NCBI GenBank assembly: GCA_013399015.1
Contig: VWZX01006232.1
Span: forward strand, 80,743 to 144,742
Length of the DNA: 64,000 bases
Direction of reading: 5' to 3'
Origin: Galbula dea
Taxonomy: Eukaryota; Chordata; Aves; Piciformes; Galbulidae
Shown: piece by piece, positions 46,177 through 59,550 of the stretch
How positions within the stretch are numbered: the first letter of the stretch is position 1
Layout: each line of letters starts with the position of its first letter
Notes under the pieces: model-generated
Told to the model about the DNA's origin: nothing
Seen by the model: the letters and a program-made list of their open reading frames with translations, nothing else
Databases searched by the model: none
Program-made: the position numbers and the translations under genes

Positions 46177-46578
46177 CATCAAGCCCAACCTAACACTGCC
46201 AAGTCACCACTAAACCATATTCCTCAGCACCACATCTACAGGTTTTTTGAACCCCTCCAGGGATGGAGACTCCACCACTGCCCTGGGCAGCCTGGGCCAA
46301 TGCCTAACCACTCTTTCAGAGAAGAAATTTTTCCTAATCTCCAACCTAAATCTCCCCTGGTACAACCTGAGGTTGTTTCCTCTAAAGCTGTCATTTGTTA
46401 CATGGAGAAAAGATCAACATTCATCTTGCTCCAACCACCTTTCAGGGAGGTGGAGGGAGTAAGAAGGTCTCCCCTGAGCCTCCTCTTCTCCAGACTGAAC
46501 AACCCCAGTTCCCCCAGCTGCTACTCACAACACTTGTGCTCTAGACCCTTCCCCACCTTCATTGCCCTTCTCTGGATA
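46177..46578 (-). repeat. CR1 LINE fragment, inverted partner
   Basis: Inverted CR1: AACACTGCCAAGTCACCACT, GCACCACATCTACAGGTTTT, GCCTCCTCTTCTCCAGACTG. The last ~45 bases of the 3' end are missing, so it starts at CAAGCCCAACC. Confidence 0.92.
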
Positions 46579-49500
46579 TGTATAACTTTACATATACATC
46601 TATCTGTCTGTATATTTTTATATAAATAGAGTTAAGGTCAGAAGACACCACCATCTAGCCCATATATGGTTTCTTACTGAGTTTAAAAGCCCAGTGCAGT
46701 ACAGGCTGAGTTTGGTCACAGACTAGGGTCAGCCTTAGCACTGAACAGTGTTACTCTAATCTGACAAGCTACTCCAGTTACTGAACATAACAGGGCTCTG
46801 CGTGGCTCTTTCTTTCAGTGAGGCTCTGTGTCAAGATCAGGATTACAGCTTGTTAAGAAATGATTACATTTCCTCAGAGAGTTTTCTCTGTTCTTTGAGC
46901 TGTGAAAATGAGGATTAGCCAACATGGAGAAAATCCTGCACTGCACACAAACTGTCTCCATGTATTTTTGTCATAAAAGGCTATGTGTATTTCCAGCTAA
47001 TGCTGTATTCAGAGAGGAGGAAATGCAAGCTACTTACAAAGTAAAAAGTTTTCTATTAAAACAGTTGCTAGTATAAAACATTACAGAAAATAAAAGCTGA
47101 GTCAAGTGTAAAATCCATTTAAATTAATTGAAAGATCTCTTTTTTCAAAAGACCTCTGGATCATGCTCTGAATCACAGTAAAATGTGATAAAGAAATGTG
47201 ATATACTAAACAGAAATCTCTCTTAGCTAACAGTGACACTAATAAATACATACTGACCACTGGATAGTAGAATATTCACAGATGCTACTTTATCACATGA
47301 ATAGAATTCATATATATGTATGTCATATAACAAACTCTGTACTCTAAACCCACAGCTGGGTTAAACTTACCTTTGAAATTGAAAGAATGTTTGTAGATTT
47401 CTGTGGGCATTTGGTTCAATGAATATGTTAGGTTATAAAAATGTCACTCTACTTGTCCTGTACCACTTTATACCATTTACATCAGTCAGTTTAGAAAAAT
47501 AAATTGAAGGTGAGAGTTATGCTGCTAGGACTTTGCTCCAAAGCACAGTGAAGACTACAGAAAAGCTTTTTTTTCCCCATCAGACCTTAAATATATTTTG
47601 CGTAAGATGAACAAAATGCCTTTTTTCAGTCAGTCCTTTAGTAGGAGAGGCACTGCATTAAGGCAACTGTAGCATTCATTTCTTCCTCTTTAGAAAGTTC
47701 TTCATAACATAACAGTTTGTACACACCCCAGTGTAAATCTGAGAAGAAGTCAAGCCATTATGAGAAACAAGTAACTTTTCCCTTCTGTTTCAAAGATTAA
47801 AAGCAACTATGTATCACCAGTAAGAGAAAAATCCCAACAGAGGAACTGAGAATTCACATCCAGTGAATCAGCAAACCAGACACAGCTGCAAGCAATGATA
47901 ATGGTAACCAAGGACAAAATACTCACAGCTGGTAAGACAAGGAGCTGCCCTTGCAGCAGTTGGTCTGGTTTGGCAGGGAAGCAGAGGATTCTCTTCCTCT
48001 GGTTTTTAATCTAACACTTTTAGAAGTATTGCATTCATTAGCAAAGAGAAGGCAAAGCAAATCCCAGTTATAGAAACTGTGTTCACTGGGGCTGTATTTA
48101 CTCTGTGTGTATACACATAGTTCTTTCTCCTGGAGAAGCCTTTTTTCCCCACGCTCCCTCAAAAATCAAAACTGTGTTTGCATGGTATCTACTTATATAG
48201 CAGCCAGCCTTTCTTCACCCCAAGAAACTTTGAATCCCCTGGCAGGTAACAAATGTGATGTGTGGTGTCCAAATACTAAATTCCTACAAGGCTGTGTGAA
48301 CATCAGTGGCTGGTAAAGAGAAGAAAGACAACACAGGGCCCTCTGTATAAGGAAAGCCCTTGGCATGAACTCCACGGCAGATTCCTGTTTGTCCAGTGAA
48401 TCATTCTGCCTGAGCAGCAGTTAAGTTACACGGTGAAGAACTGGGGGTTGAGTAAGGGAACAGAAGAAGGAGCTGGAGGGAAAGGAGAAGGGACAGATGA
48501 GGCTTTTAAGGCATTGGAGCCAAGGGAGTTGCTTGTAAAAGTGTCATACACAACCCTAAAGGAAGTTAAGCTTCATTAGTTTTGCTCTCCACAGAGCAAA
48601 TTGTTTGCGTTGGGCTGCTGCTAACAGTGATGCCACTGAATGTGTGCAAAAAGCATGATGACCTTGATCCTGTCATAAGCTCCTCTGCTACAGAGTGTGC
48701 AAAGCCTCCCTGATTCTCTAGCCCAGGCAAGAATTAGAGATGATTTCTGCAGTTTAGCCTCTGGACCTGCAATGAATTCTGCATTGGCCTGTCTTCACAG
48801 AGGGAGGAAAGCTTAACTGGCCAGAGCTTTGAGATGGATCTGCTTAGACCTCCTCTTAAGAGTGGGGTCCCCAGAAAAGACCAAACTTGTAAAACTTAAA
48901 CATTAACAGCCTCTACATGCACACACAAATAAAAACTAGAAATATTCCAATAAAAATGCAAGATGACTAGAGCAGGCAGAATAGTTAAAAATATGACACA
49001 GACACCTACCTCTTCTGCCTACTGTGTCCTAGCAGGATGCACCCTTGCTTCCACACTTGGCTTCAATAACACAAACATACAGGTTTTGCATGTACTAAAG
49101 AACTATTGAACCTAACATGGTTTTAATAACTGCAGGTGTATGACCAAGGGATGGCAAACTGATCTCTGATGCCTAGAAAGTTCCTTTTATCCCTTCTGAC
49201 AGCAAGGGCTTGAGCAAATACTGGCATTTAAGCAAGAAACTTTCTAACATTGTCCTTTACAGCCACAAAAACCCCTGCATATAGGGTCAGATGTCCCTGT
49301 TTTCCTAATTACTGCTCAATGTCTTGAGGTCAATGGGAATTTGAGTTCTCAGCCTTTGACTAAGCTAAATTTCTGAGAATAGCTTTTAAAAGCAATACCA
49401 CCACACAGCAAAATATTCCCTGACCAAAATAAATTGTATTTAAGGTTCAACATTCTACCTATTGAAAGATTATTCAAGAAAATTACTTCTGATTCTACAC

Positions 49501-52500
49501 AGCATTATATTTTCCTCTCCTTTAATCCAAGGACTAGCTCTCACCATTTGTATGGCTAAAAAAAACCCCTGGAGATATTTCAGAGCAGTTTTTAACTGAA
49601 CTGGGGTTTTTTAATCAGTTAAAAGCCCAGACTCATCATCTGATTTCCCTGATTAAATTCAGGTCTTCTACAATGTAGCTTTGTAAACCTAAACCAAGAC
49701 CAAGACAGACATTTTTATTTAGTACATGCAAATGTGATTTTTGATGGAAACTACTTGAGTGACACAGGCAGAGAAAAAATCTTTTGTATTGAGGAACACG
49801 TTGTACCAAATTCAGGCTAAGGCTGAAGCAGCTGACTTCAGAGGCCTCACATCTAACACTCTCTAGGGCTGAGTTTGCCTCATTATAAATAGGAGCAGTA
49901 AATGTCACTTTTCATACAGAAGGAAGTTGCAGTGTTAGCCAAGCCATCTAACCTCTTTTCCCTGAAAGCACTGATCTTTTTGATTATGTATTTTATCTCA
50001 GGACCTCCAGCATAGCCAATGGGTTAATCCATTGTAACTTCTTGGTTAACATGAGAAGATCCAAGCAAAACAAGTTGTTAAATTCAGTTTCAAGGTGAAT
50101 TTCAAACAGTGTGTCCTGTACATGTGTCCCCTTAAAGTGTGAAAACAACAATAAACAATTTACTGATGCCCTTCTCAAATTCTCATTATATTCCTCACCA
50201 TAAAGAAGAAAGGACCTTAGTACTTAAGTGTCAGTGGGAGGATTGCCATAGGCTTCAGTTACACTGAGATTCAAAGCAGTATCTCTGATCAAAAATGACT
50301 GTGAAATAAATAGAAGGTTTTTTAGCACTCATCTATTGAAAATGTGTTTAGGACAGGTGAACTATTTTGCCAGTCAGGCCATGGGATAGTAATAGCAGCT
50401 TTAATGTTCTCTGATAATATTAGAAAATAAAGTATTGTTTCCATTTTTGTATTCAGATTTCTGTCTGGAGATAACAAACATGTAAGAAATGGTTTAGATG
50501 TTTTCTTGTTAGGGCTAACAGTGCAATGTGAGATAAAGGCTTCAGGTAATGGTACAAACTGTTTTGGGAACACTGTACACAGCCAGTCACCCATTTCCTA
50601 CAGTATCTCAATAATCACAATGTGTTTAAGATAGGACTTAACATACTGTAGTATTCTCAGTGGAAAGCTTCAGAACATCTGTTTTATTTCTGAAGTTGAA
50701 GATAAACATAAGATAAAAAAATCTCAGAAGATATTAATAGTTTTGTACTTACTGAGCTCATTAATAAATTCATTGGATCCCTCCCCAGAAATGTTTCTTT
50801 TCCAAACCTGGAAACTAAATTGTTGACAGTGAAGAAAAAAAACCCAACATATGTTTAGTTTTCAACAGAAAACACGTTTGAAGAATTCTGTTCTGCAGTG
50901 TGTGTTGGCCTAAACTTAACTATTAAGACCAATGAGAGTTGGAGATGCTCTGAGCCAAGACAGGTCCTAATCAATGGTGTGGCACTGTCTTTGGCAAAGA
51001 CTGATCATGTCTAGCTTATGTCAGGCTAGTTGCAATGATATAGCCACTGTGAAACTTGGCCTGGTTTCAGGAAGCAGCACCTCTTCAAAACAGAAACACA
51101 TCCCAGAGGAAGTTTGTCCCTGCCATTTAATGCTTTACTTTATTCACAGTCACCAAACCATCTTTCTCACAGTCACTCTAACACAACTCATAGTCCCAAG
51201 ATAAGAAAATGGATCCCAGCTATAGGTATATGCCCAGAGGAGTAATACTATTCCCAGCTATCAGGTTTCAGTGCAGGACAACTACTCATTCTTCCAAAGT
51301 TGTGTTTGGAAATGTTAGGAGGATCTAAATGACTTACAAAGGGAGTACTCAAACAGAAACAAGGGGATATTAGACCATTTCCTACTTTTGATTTGGTTAC
51401 TGCCTTGCAGGACAAGGACAGGGTTTCAATCATATGCCAAGACATTTTGCTACAGTGAAGGCATTTTGGAGGTAAAGTGGAAAAAGGCAGCAAACTCAAA
51501 CACTAGCAATTCAGGGTACAAAAGTACCAAACTTACACCAAAACAATGGTGTAAATGTTACACATTCTGATTTAGTGGCTCTCCAGAGTATGAGAGTAGT
51601 TGTGTGTTGTGTTTTACAGTTGCAGTAAGGAAAATCAAGGTGCCTTCTCCTCATGTCATTGAACTGTGAGCTCCTGGAGACGGGGCTGGACGTCATTCTC
51701 TGCTTGGCTTGCGACCAGAAGCACCACCTGATTCCACCTGGCTGTTCCCCACTGCTGCAGTTCCTAAAGCATGTCAAACTGAGCACTTCCACTCTCACAG
51801 ACAGCTGAAATCTCAATCCACATCTCCATTTTTCTGCTAACCTTTTACAATATTTCCCTTCTCTTTGTCTCCTGCAGATTGGGATCTATTTATAACAGCT
51901 CAGCTATTTCTAAACCTCCAGCAGACAGAAAAGTGATGTGTCATTGTAAGGATATGCCTTTCAAATGGTTGGGTGGGAAAAGAAGGAAACAAAACACAGG
52001 AAGGTGACAAAAGCAGAAGAAATAATCTTTGTCTACACAACATTTCTTACCTTTTTTCCTATGCCATACCTCATGACTTCCTAAATCAGCACATCAATCC
52101 TAAATACTTCTGCATTTAAAGTCATTTACTAATTCCTCTTCTTCTTCTTTCTCCCCTCTTCCCCCTGTTCTATTAATAATTGAGAAAAGGTGTCTTGCCT
52201 GCAGGGTTGCACAATTTTATCTGCTTTTAGGATGTACAACCTAGCTCCCTGAGGATTTCTTGTATTGCTACAGTGTGCTGTTAACTGTTTATTACCAGAG
52301 GGTTCAACTGTCAAAAGTACTTGGGGAGGGAAGAAGATTGCAAATGCAAAACCAATTGCAAAGTAAGAAAGAATTCTATTTTAGCATAATATGTGGATTT
52401 TTTTTTCCACAGAGAAATTCAGATAGGGACCCCATATGAATTATAGGGGGGGGAAAAAAATCAGTATTGTCTCCTCATGTCAAAAAGAATATATTGGAGT

Positions 52501-53689
52501 TGGGAAAGGTTCAGAGAAGGATGCTCAAACTGCAATATATTTTAAATTTTGACCCAACAGCACTGAATTTTAAGTCAATGCTGTATCACTAAAAGAGAAT
52601 GCAGTAATTGGTTTATAAAACATGCTTATTCACCTTTAGATTTCTTAGATAAAAATACCTAGTAAATCTTTGGCCTTGGGTGGAGGTGTTCTCTTTGCAA
52701 CAACAGCTGCTGAACAAATACACATCATTTACACCCAGAAGGCTCCAAAGGAGGAAATGAGTATTGGAAGGTTGGCCACTTATTAACTCAGGCCTATCTG
52801 GGAAACCTAGACAGAAAGTGAACTCAACTACAGTTTCAACTCCAGAGACCTGAACTTCCATTTAGCTATTTACTGAGCTGAAGCACTTAAAAGCCATGCC
52901 TGACCTATAGGGGTTTTTTATCAGAGAGGTAAATACTGCACACATCCTACATCTGAGAGAGGTGTGAAAGTTTAACACTTATCTACAAACTGCTCCCCTT
53001 CCTGGACAAGAAAGGTAAAGGTTACACAGCACGGGGCACTGAAATCTCCAGCACAACGTTTCCAGGTATTTAAGACAAAGAGACACCTTCTAGGGAGGAT
53101 GATTTCCTTCACCTTCTAGAAATAACTCCACATATTCCTGAGAGATCTGCTTCTGGTTGTTACTATGCTGTGACAAAGTCCCAATCCGTTGTTGCAGTCA
53201 TTTAGCAGTGAGTAATTACATTACCTACAAACATTATGACTGCTTATAAGACCTAAGTAGCAAAAGCTAACAGATTACTGTGAAACAGAGAGCTGCCTGC
53301 TTGTGCAAATACCTTACAAACTCCTGAAATTGCATACTGGAGGACTTGGCAGAATTTGGGGATTTTTTACTCCTGTAAATACTAAGCTTTTTTTACTGAA
53401 AGAGTGAAGAAGGTGAAAAATTCTTGGATAGGTGGGAGAATTCCTCTGAAGAAAAGATAATTGAAATACTCCTGAGGAAAGAAATGTGGCTGAGTGACCA
53501 CATGGATTTGTTCATCCTGTGCTAAAAAAGAAAAATCCTTGTTTCCTTCTGTAAAGGTGAGTAACAGCTGATAGGTGGTAGCATTACAAGCTTGCAGTGA
53601 AGCAGTGGTCAGATTATTTCTTTAGAAAGAAAAAACATCCATCCCTTCTACCATACATGTAAGCCCCTGGTTGGATAACAGTTTCACAG
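46579..53689. other. Upstream flank, no gene or known repeat seen
   Basis: Seven kilobases of AT-rich sequence with only short simple runs (for example a G run near 52446). I found no splice-bounded coding block, CR1 signature or CpG cluster. Confidence 0.5.
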
Positions 53690-53940
53690 ACTCACAGCAT
53701 GGTGGAGGTTGGAAGAGACACTCCATCCCTTCATTCAGGTCATGGATGAAGATGTTGGAACAAGACTGGACTCAGTACTGACCCTTGGGGAACTTCAGGA
53801 CCTACAAGCTTCCAACTAGGCTCTTTGTCACTGATCACAACCCTCTTAGTTCTGTCATTCAGCCAATCCACCTTCCTGTCCCCTCATCTAACCCACACTT
53901 CCTAAGCTTGCCTATGAGGACATTAGAGGAGATAGTGTTT
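53690..53940 (-). repeat. CR1 LINE, internally deleted fragment
   Basis: A short inverted 3' end (AGCATGGTGGAGGTTGGAAG) is joined directly to internal CR1 sequence (GGTCATGGATGAAGATGTTG, ACTGACCCTTGGGGAACTTC, CTAACCCACACTTCCTAAGC). This implies a deletion of the intervening ORF2 end. Confidence 0.85.
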
Positions 53941-55477
53941 GCAGAACAGCTTTTCTTTTCTTCCTTTCAAGAAGCAGAAAATATATTCCATGTGTTGATT
54001 TGTAAAGCAGCACAGAAATTCAAAGCACAAGGTATCAGAATCCTCTTCCTCTGAAGTCCATAACCCTAGGCCTCTGTGCTATGTGGCATTTTCTGATATT
54101 CTCACTGCAACCATACAGATAAACTATACTCATGCTTTAGCTCAATAACAGGAGCTATCTGTTGTGCAGCAACAAGGTACCATTTGTCATCACCACTGTA
54201 TAGCATCTTACTATTCCAACTAGAAAGTTAATGTTGATACTACAACTACAGGGATGCTAGCAGTGGCACAGGAAGAGGAATGCATGGTCCAGATGTGTTT
54301 CATGAGTCTCCTGCTCAGTCACAGGGAAAAAAGACTTCCATTATCATTTCAGATTGAAAATGGGTTTGGTTTTGTTTTCCATAAAGTGTCTGCTTTCTTA
54401 GAAAATGGTTTAACTTTAGCATAAAACAAACAGAAGATGTTTCTCCTTGGTGCTGGCCAGAACTTTATTTTAGTTTAGGCTACCAATGTCAATAAAATTG
54501 CTTTTCAAAGTGTCTTAAACCTACAAAATAATGTCCCAAGCTAATTCCACGTGATGTTATTTCTCCTAGGCAGAAGAGCAGCCTTTAATTCAAGCAACAG
54601 ATTTATATGCTTTAATATCTTAGCAGGTCCCAGATTGAAACCCTGCTGCTAACTCCTGCAGTTCACCATACAATAAAGCATCTTCTGACTCCTAGAGCCT
54701 GATGAAGTGCTCTTAGCAACAGTTCTGTAAGGTAGTGCTTGCATTTTTCTTGGCAGACAGAGGTGTGTCAAAGTATGACTAAATCACACTGTGTTGCATG
54801 TTATTTCTGAAATAATTATATATTCCCATATCCTGCTCTTAGCAGCATGAACCTCCATTCCAGCCTGCTACTGCAGAGACAGAGAGACAGTGAGAGAGGA
54901 GGAGGGACTGGCCATGACTGGGCAGGAGAACCAGTGCCATCATGAATCCACAGGGCAGATGGAAGACCGAGCTTACAGAGAGGAATTCATGACACCAGAG
55001 ACCACAGACTTCCTTGTAAACAACTCAGATCTATCCTGTGTCCTCTCATGGCTGTCACTGCCTTTCTTGAACCAGCAGCATAGCCCTGGGGAAGCATATC
55101 CACTGAAGGAGGGCTCCAAGAACCAAGTACTCTGTCCCTGTCACTTCCATTGCAAGTTTGTTTTTTACCCAGGGTGACCATATTCCTTTTTTTAACAGAA
55201 CAACAAACCACTTTCCTTTCTGACTTGCTAAACATCCTTTCCACCAGGTTAATAATTATACACAAAGCTCAGGAACTGAGTTGCACCAAAGCTAGCATTT
55301 GCTCACAATAACCCCTTATTGGAGGCTGGTAATTTATACTTACAGACAGAACATATCTGCAACATTGAATAATACATGCTTATTTTTTAATAGCTCAAAG
55401 ACCTCTATTTATTCTGTTGACCTGTTTTTTCCTCATTTTTAAGTTCTTCAATCTGCTCTGCTCTCCATTGTATCATT
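53941..55477. other. Flank without recognisable element
   Basis: No CR1, coding or CpG signal noticed. Confidence 0.45.
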
Positions 55478-55938
55478 TAGAATCAGAGAATCATAGCATC
55501 AACATAGGAAAAGACCTCCAAGATCATCAAGTCCAACTGTTAACCTAATACTGCCAAGTCACCACTAAACCATGTCCCTCAGCACCACATCTACAGGTTT
55601 TTTGAACCCCTCCAGAGATGGAGACTCCACCACTGCCCTGGGCAGCCTGGGCCAATGCCTAACCACTCTTTCAGGGAAGAAATGTTTCCTAATATCCAAC
55701 CTAAACCTTCCCTGCAGCAACTTGAGGCCATTTCTGTTCATCCTGTCACTTGTTCCTTGGAAGAAGAGACCAACTCCCACCTCACTACAACCTCCTTTCA
55801 GGTAGTCATAGAGAGAAAGAAGGTCTCCCCTGAGCCTCCTCTTCTCCAGACTAAACAACCCCAGTTCCCTCAGCTGCTCCTCACAAGACTTGTGCTCTAG
55901 ACCCTTCACCAGCTTTGCTGCCCTTCTTTGGATGTGCT
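55478..55938 (-). repeat. CR1 LINE fragment, well preserved
   Basis: The minus strand stays open over 114 codons: KGLEHKSCEEQLRELGLFSL, KRRLRGDLLSLYDYLKGG, HWPRLPRAVVESPSLEGFKK, ending LRDMV. An intact frame suggests a relatively young copy of the dominant subfamily. Confidence 0.94.
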
Positions 55939-57593
55939 GATTTGTAGCAGCAAAAGAAATATCTTTCCCTAAGCAATGTTCTTCAAAGGCATTGCTTTAT
56001 GAACAGTTTTAGTTGTACTTCAGAATTAAGAGGGAAAGAAATGTTGAAAAATAAATTCCTAATACTGACTTTTAAAATTAAATGTAGATCTTTTCAAGTG
56101 AAAATTAATACCTGTGTGAGGCATCAGATGAGTAAGGTGGAAAGGTTTGAATACACACACCCCCATTCAATAACATACTGACTGTCACCCTGTCAGCCAA
56201 ACTGCCCTGCTGGGGAACAACAAACTCTTAAAATAAACATCTGAGGTGCTCTCTTGTCCCACTCAAATCCCTGGACTGTCAAAAAGCTAGTAATTAGCAT
56301 CAAATGCTTTTGTGCTTAATTCATTATGATTTTGACTGAAACAAAATGAGGTAACTAGGTATTCACTACGACCCCTGAGAAGGAAAGGTTTGCTACCAGA
56401 TGGTTTAAGACATTCCAGGTGAACAAGAGAGAAAAGAGAAGCCAACAGGGATTTTACATACAGGGCTGAGCTCCTAAAATAGCTTTTTAATGATTCAAAA
56501 TGCTTGGGTTTGGGTTTTTTTTACTGCTTCTGGAATAATATCATTCTTACCACAATAGATCATACGAGTGCAATCTCAAGCTAACAGTAGTTGGCACGAA
56601 AAGCACATAATCTGCATTTAAAATCTGATGCACATTCATTGATATAAAAGGCATGAAAAACACTACCTTTAAAGTTAACTGAACCAATGCTAAATGCAAG
56701 ACAATTACAAGCAGGCCAACAGTGCTTCCAAATGCTCCTGACAAAGGAATTACTGCAATGTTTTAAAGTAAATCAGTCGAGTGACATGAACTTAGTATTT
56801 GGAATACTGTTCATCCTCAGGGTGGGTATGAAACTCCAGGAGTTTGTCATTATGACTTATGTAAGTTTCAGTGGAAGGTTATAAGGATATATTTAAAACA
56901 TGAGTTCAGAAGCAAGACATTGAAAACGTCAGGATAATGAGTTCCATTAAGGTTCTATCTCCATTGATACTGCTTTGGCTGTTGCTAACATAAGTCCATC
57001 AGCTGATTCTTCTGTTGTGTCACATGGAAATGTGTTAATTAGGCTTATTCACAACTTCCTTTGTTTCTGAGCTGATCAGCCTAAGGAATTATGCCTGCAT
57101 TTTTCCTTCCTACTCTAGGGTAAAATCTCCAGAGCTACAGGAGATAGGCTGGCAGAGGGGGAGCCCCAGAACTCAGTGAGCCCAGCTCCCTACTGCACTC
57201 TGTGTGTTCCTGCTCTTTGATACGAGTCTGGCAAACTGCTCCATCTCAGCTGGAAGGCAGGTTGCCTTGTGACAGGATTTTGCACTCCAGCATCTGTTTC
57301 CACAAAGAAAGTTACTTCACAGGGCTAAACCCATACAAATATCAAGTCTGAGGTTTCTACTCACCAGGAGAAAATGACATGCCCTAAGCAATATACTTTG
57401 AAAGTCACAGTTCATTTGTTACTGCACCCACAAAGCATTACAGACCACATCCTGAAATATGATTCTTCATCAGTAATACATAGGGAAAGTCTGATGCTGG
57501 TGAGAAATCTAGACAAAATAAATGTATAGGTAGAGCTTTGGATTGGGAAGAACACGTGGAACCAACTCAAATTAGGCCAAATTTGATTAGGAT
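55939..57593. other. Flank without recognisable element
   Basis: AT-rich sequence; nothing supported. Confidence 0.45.
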
Positions 57594-57983
57594 TGTGAGG
57601 AATACAGTTTGTGTTTTGGTTCCTGCCATTTTGTAGAAGCTCATGGCTGTATGGCTATTGCCATGCAGACAGAGTTCTGTTAGCTGAGACCTGAAAGAAC
57701 CCAGTTTGATTGGAGGGACTTGGGCTTGCAAGGAAGTAATGGAGTGTGGGAGAAGGTGGTTGGACAGGAAGAATGCAAGCTCCTGAGTACCAGCCAACGG
57801 GAAATGGAGTAAGGGACTTGGCGGTTAGGGAAATGGGTATAAAAGGCCTGAAATCTAAGCATGTGTTTGCCTTCATTTTGGGATGCACCTGACTCCTGTA
57901 TCTTCAATAAAGTTCTCCTAAGTTCTTTGCTTCCAAGATTTTGTCCTCTTTAAAACTTAATCAAGAGTGGGTTATTTCTCACA
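57594..57983 (+). mobile_element. Solo LTR of an endogenous retrovirus
   Basis: A 390-base unit starts TGTGAGGAATA and ends TTATTTCTCACA, imperfect inverted termini with TG...CA ends. Inside, in the right order, are a TATA box (TATAAAA, 57838-57844) and AATAAA (57906-57911) about 65 bases downstream, as expected for U3-R-U5. No primer-binding site or internal coding sequence follows, so it is a recombined solo LTR. I could not see a clean target-site duplication (flanks AGGAT and AGACT). Confidence 0.75.
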
Positions 57984-58719
57984 AGACTACATATTGTAAA
58001 ACCTGTATTCCAGACAGCTCAGTCGAACCAAATCAGAACCTAGAAGCTGTTCTGTACCCTTGGTTCTTGGAGTCTATCAGAGAGATTTCTTAAGAAACAG
58101 CAGTAGCACTTTGCACTCTAATACCACAAGTCTTACAAATCCTCTTTTCTTGTACTGGTTTCACTGCTATTTTCATGTAATACAAGCAAAACACCTTAAA
58201 TAACATCCTGTTCACATAAATAAGCTTGAATTTAATTTCTTCTAGAAGCACAAATTTAGAGTAAATCTTGAATTAACTGATATTCTGGGACAGTGCTATT
58301 TCAAGAGGTCCCACAGGGATGGTATTTTGAAATACAGACCCACACTGTGTGAAAACCACAAGCCTTTTTCTCTTCCTACAGACAGGCAGCTCAGACTCTC
58401 ACAGCATCAAGCACATACATCGTGAGTGGAACAAGAGACAGGATGACACAATGGGATGCACTACAAATATCATTTGCTAAGCAGACTCCTGAAAGAGCTT
58501 GCAAGGCAAGCTTCCCTAAGCAAGGAGTGCTGGCTGCTACTGTACCACGGCTTGCACAGAAACCCAGCACAAAGAAACTTGTTTCATTCTTTCCAGACCT
58601 GGGAAACTCAACCTTAAAAACTAATTATACACCTAAAAGGTTCTCAGCAGTAAGATATCCTTGGGGAATTTTTTTTGGTCCACTAGAAGTTAACTGTCCT
58701 ACCAACAGAAAATTCACTT
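57984..58719. other. Flank without recognisable element
   Basis: Contains a 117-codon open frame (58422-58775) without family resemblance or splice support, which I treat as chance. Confidence 0.4.
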
Positions 58720-59550
58720 TCCTCTGGCCCCGTTCCCACACACACTCCCTACAGCTATTTCCACCCACGCTATAGCTCTTTTTAACTGTGTTTAAAAAGC
58801 TGAGAGAGAGAAATATGCTGCTGCTGCTGCTAGTGCTCCTCCTCCTCAGGTGGGCGGGTTGGTAGCTGGTCAGTTTTCTGCAGCATTTCTCATCGCTGGA
58901 TGCGTGGGAGGCCGAGAGCAGGAAGAGGAGGAAGCAGTCGGCTTAGGGAGGGAGGCATATCAAAGCAAGTGGGAAGCAAATAGCCCCTTCCCACCCGCAC
59001 ATGTGCAATTATACGCAAATGAAAAACTAACAAAATAGATCTGCAAGCAAAGCTTTCCAAGCTGTGATCCTAAAAGGTAGCAAACAGCTTGGGTCTCAAA
59101 GGCAAACTCAGGGGTGACCAGATCTCTAGGAAAACAGCATTTTTCACCCACGAAGAAGAACAGACCCGTGGGGAGGAAAGGGGGAAGGGAAGAAGGCGTT
59201 CCTTACAGTTACGGTTTTGTACGTAGGTGGAGGGTGGTTCGATGGGAGGAGTGACAGATTGCTTGTGGCAGCAGGGAAGAAAGATGTAGGAGGGTGTTTG
59301 CCCAGGGTCCTGTCTAGCCCAGGGGGTACTGGCAGGGTGAAAGCAGCGGTAGTGGCTAAGTCTAAGCCAGGGTGGTGGGAGGGGAGGAACCCTCTGGTGG
59401 ATGCGCTTTGCTTGGGGCCTTTCTCCTGGCCTCATGGACAGGGCAGCGTCCTCCTGAGCGGCACTGAGCCACCCCCGCGCTTTCCCCAGTGCCCTCTTGA
59501 GGCCAACAGAAAATGGAAACTGCCTCACTCACACAGTTTCATGACGGATT
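58720..59550. promoter_or_regulatory. Weak CpG-rich patch, possible promoter or enhancer
   Basis: CpGs are clearly denser than in the surrounding 10 kb (about twenty by eye), with a GC box (GGGCGGG near 58852). Strand and activity are unknown. It could serve an unannotated transcript or act as a distal MFSD6 element. Confidence 0.4.
58815..58849 (+). other. Possible signal-peptide-like first coding exon
   Basis: ATG followed by leucine/valine codons (MLLLLLVLLLL) and then an AG|GTGGGC donor-like site. Unspliced, the frame stops five codons later. It may equally be a chance (CTG)n/(CTC)n microsatellite. Confidence 0.2.

Noticed and set aside
57984..58010. Retroviral primer-binding site after the LTR
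   Set aside because: Sequence after the CA end does not begin with TGG or otherwise resemble a tRNA 3' end complement, consistent with a solo LTR.
58422..58775. 117-codon open frame on the + strand
   Set aside because: Begins at GTG, no recognised motif, no good flanking splice sites and average base composition.
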